Origin: Planctomycetaceae bacterium
Lineage (GTDB): Bacteria > Planctomycetota > Planctomycetia > Planctomycetales > Planctomycetaceae
Assembly: GCA_003445035.1 (NCBI GenBank)
Contig: DLVV01000117.1
Location: 1 to 8,572 of the forward strand
Direction: 5' to 3'
DNA: 8,572 nt
Shown here piece after piece: positions 7,847-8,572 of this stretch. The notes below the pieces were generated by a model, which worked only from the letters and a program-made list of their open reading frames with translations, had not been told where the DNA came from and ran no database searches. Every line of letters starts with the position of its first letter. The first letter of the stretch is position 1. A program made the translations under genes and the position numbers.

Positions 7847-7911
7847 TGGAGCACCATTGTGCCTTTGCGATGATCGATGCAACATGTCACCCCAAGTTCA
7901 TATTCCATCGT

Positions 7912-7916
7912 GAGGA
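7912..7916 (+). promoter_or_regulatory. Ribosome binding site of the Gfo/Idh/MocA gene
   Basis: GAGGA at 7912-7916 stands 9 bases before the ATG at 7926. It supports that start over the next in-frame methionine codon, which would lose the signal peptide. Confidence 0.6.
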
Positions 7917-7925
7917 CAAATCGGC

Positions 7926-8572
7926 ATGAGATTGACACACCGGAGTTACGGGCTGCTCTGCCTTTTGTCATTGGCCGTTATCCCGTCAACAACACGTTTG
8001 CAGGCAGCCGAACCAATCAAGGTGGGGGTCATCGGACTCGACAACTACCAGGCCGTCGCATTCACGCACCTGTTCCACGGGGCCAAGAAGGGCGACAACC
8101 TTGCCGGTCTCAAGGTCGTTTGTGCCGTTCCCCGGCACAGTCCTGATATCAAGGAAAGCGTCGACAGCTTGCCACGATGGGTCGAGCAGTTCGAGAAACT
8201 GGAAATCGACATGGTCGGTTCGATCGACATGTTGCTGAAACGCGTTGACGCCGTGCTGGTGATGAGCCTCGATGGCCGCAAGCACCTGGACCAGGTCACC
8301 CCCGTTTTGAAAGCTGGCAAGCCGGTCTACATCGGACGTCCTCTGGCAGCATCTCTGGACGATGCCATCGAGATTTTTCGTCGGGCGCGCCAATACAAGA
8401 CACCGATCTTCTCGTGTTCTCAGCATCGATTCGTTCCCGGTTTCATTGGCATGCGCAACCACCCGGCCGTCGGCAAAGTGCTGGGATGCAGCGTGTACGG
8501 CGGCCTGACGACCGAACCGCATCATTCGGATTTCTTTTGGCATGGCGTTCACAGCGCCGAAACCCTGTTCAC
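7926..8572 (+). CDS. Exported Gfo/Idh/MocA-family oxidoreductase-like protein, C-terminus outside window
   Basis: 215 codons are visible before the window edge. Residues 1-28 form a signal peptide: basic start (MRLTHR), hydrophobic core (YGLLCLLSLAVIP) and cleavage near LQA/AEP (25-30). The mature part opens with a Rossmann beta strand and glycine turn (KVGVIGLDN, 32-40), where the classical GxGxxG is reduced to G34-V-I-G37. The dinucleotide-binding half continues with DAVLVMSLDG and KAGKPVYIGRPLAAS. In most family members this last site reads E-K-P; here it is G137-R138-P139, so the usual catalytic lysine is replaced by arginine. WHGVHSAETLF near the visible end matches the HGVE-type segment of planctomycete members. 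The family usually performs NAD(P)-dependent oxidation or reduction of sugars, but exported planctomycete versions are uncharacterised and the cofactor is unproven. The gene begins 316 bp after the DUF1501 gene and its start overlaps a TGA of another frame (ATGA). Confidence 0.9.
   Translation, partial: MRLTHRSYGLLCLLSLAVIPSTTRLQAAEPIKVGVIGLDNYQAVAFTHLFHGAKKGDNLAGLKVVCAVPRHSPDIKESVDSLPRWVEQFEKLEIDMVGSIDMLLKRVDAVLVMSLDGRKHLDQVTPVLKAGKPVYIGRPLAASLDDAIEIFRRARQYKTPIFSCSQHRFVPGFIGMRNHPAVGKVLGCSVYGGLTTEPHHSDFFWHGVHSAETLF

Larger units (their letters stand above)
7610..7925. other. Intergenic spacer with possible gene remnant
   Basis: No gene can be supported in these 316 bases. A frame from the ATG at 7625 encodes a signal-like start (MKARQLASGIALLFGAC) without a ribosome site and then turns Arg/His-rich, which suggests an off-frame reading. 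A different frame on the same strand is open from about 7677 to the TGA at 7927-7929 and contains protein-like text (GTWSWDASKDIVTAHVETLA), but has no early ATG. The two could be halves of one frameshifted small gene. The 3' part also holds a direct repeat and the ribosome site of the next gene. Confidence 0.4.

Noticed and set aside
7846..7874. TTGGAG/GATGAT promoter with 17-base spacer before the Gfo/Idh/MocA gene
   Set aside because: Only 3 of 6 and 4 of 6 bases match consensus, a level expected often by chance.

Overview
The window looks like chromosome from a planctomycete (Planctomycetota). This rests on gene content: a Tat-type DUF1501 protein, a Gfo/Idh/MocA-fold protein that carries a secretion signal, and a giant exported protein built from a toroid/sandwich core plus Ca-type DxDGDG (FG-GAP-like) repeats. 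All three are characteristic of that phylum. The DNA is GC-rich and the spacers between genes are long. The species cannot be named from the sequence, and no rRNA, tRNA, CRISPR array, insertion sequence or phage gene was seen.

Layout. Positions 1-1315 (minus strand) hold the N-terminal 438 codons of an exported protein with a probable galactose-mutarotase-like beta-sandwich; it runs off the left edge. A divergent spacer of 393 bp (1316-1708) follows, with a 9-bp inverted repeat and a pair of 9-bp direct repeats as possible operators. A 1396-residue secreted modular protein, probably related to polysaccharide lyases, occupies 1709-5899. A 270-bp spacer (5900-6169) holds a weak hairpin, a doubtful 59-codon reading frame with a good ribosome site, and a promoter-like element that ends almost on the next start codon. 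The DUF1501 protein lies at 6170-7609. A 316-bp spacer (7610-7925) precedes an exported Gfo/Idh/MocA-family protein (7926-8572), which is cut by the right edge.

How the genes may work together (inference): all four substantial products carry export signals, and two look like carbohydrate-active or carbohydrate-binding proteins. The DUF1501 protein belongs to an alkaline-phosphatase/sulfatase-like fold. The set resembles an exported polysaccharide or sulfated-glycan utilisation neighbourhood, but no member has a proven substrate. The wide gaps argue against one tight operon. I found no clear new defence or mobile system. The most unusual items are the architecture of the 1396-residue protein, the possible near-leaderless transcription of the DUF1501 gene, and the replacement of the usual Lys-Pro motif by Arg-Pro in the Gfo/Idh/MocA protein.
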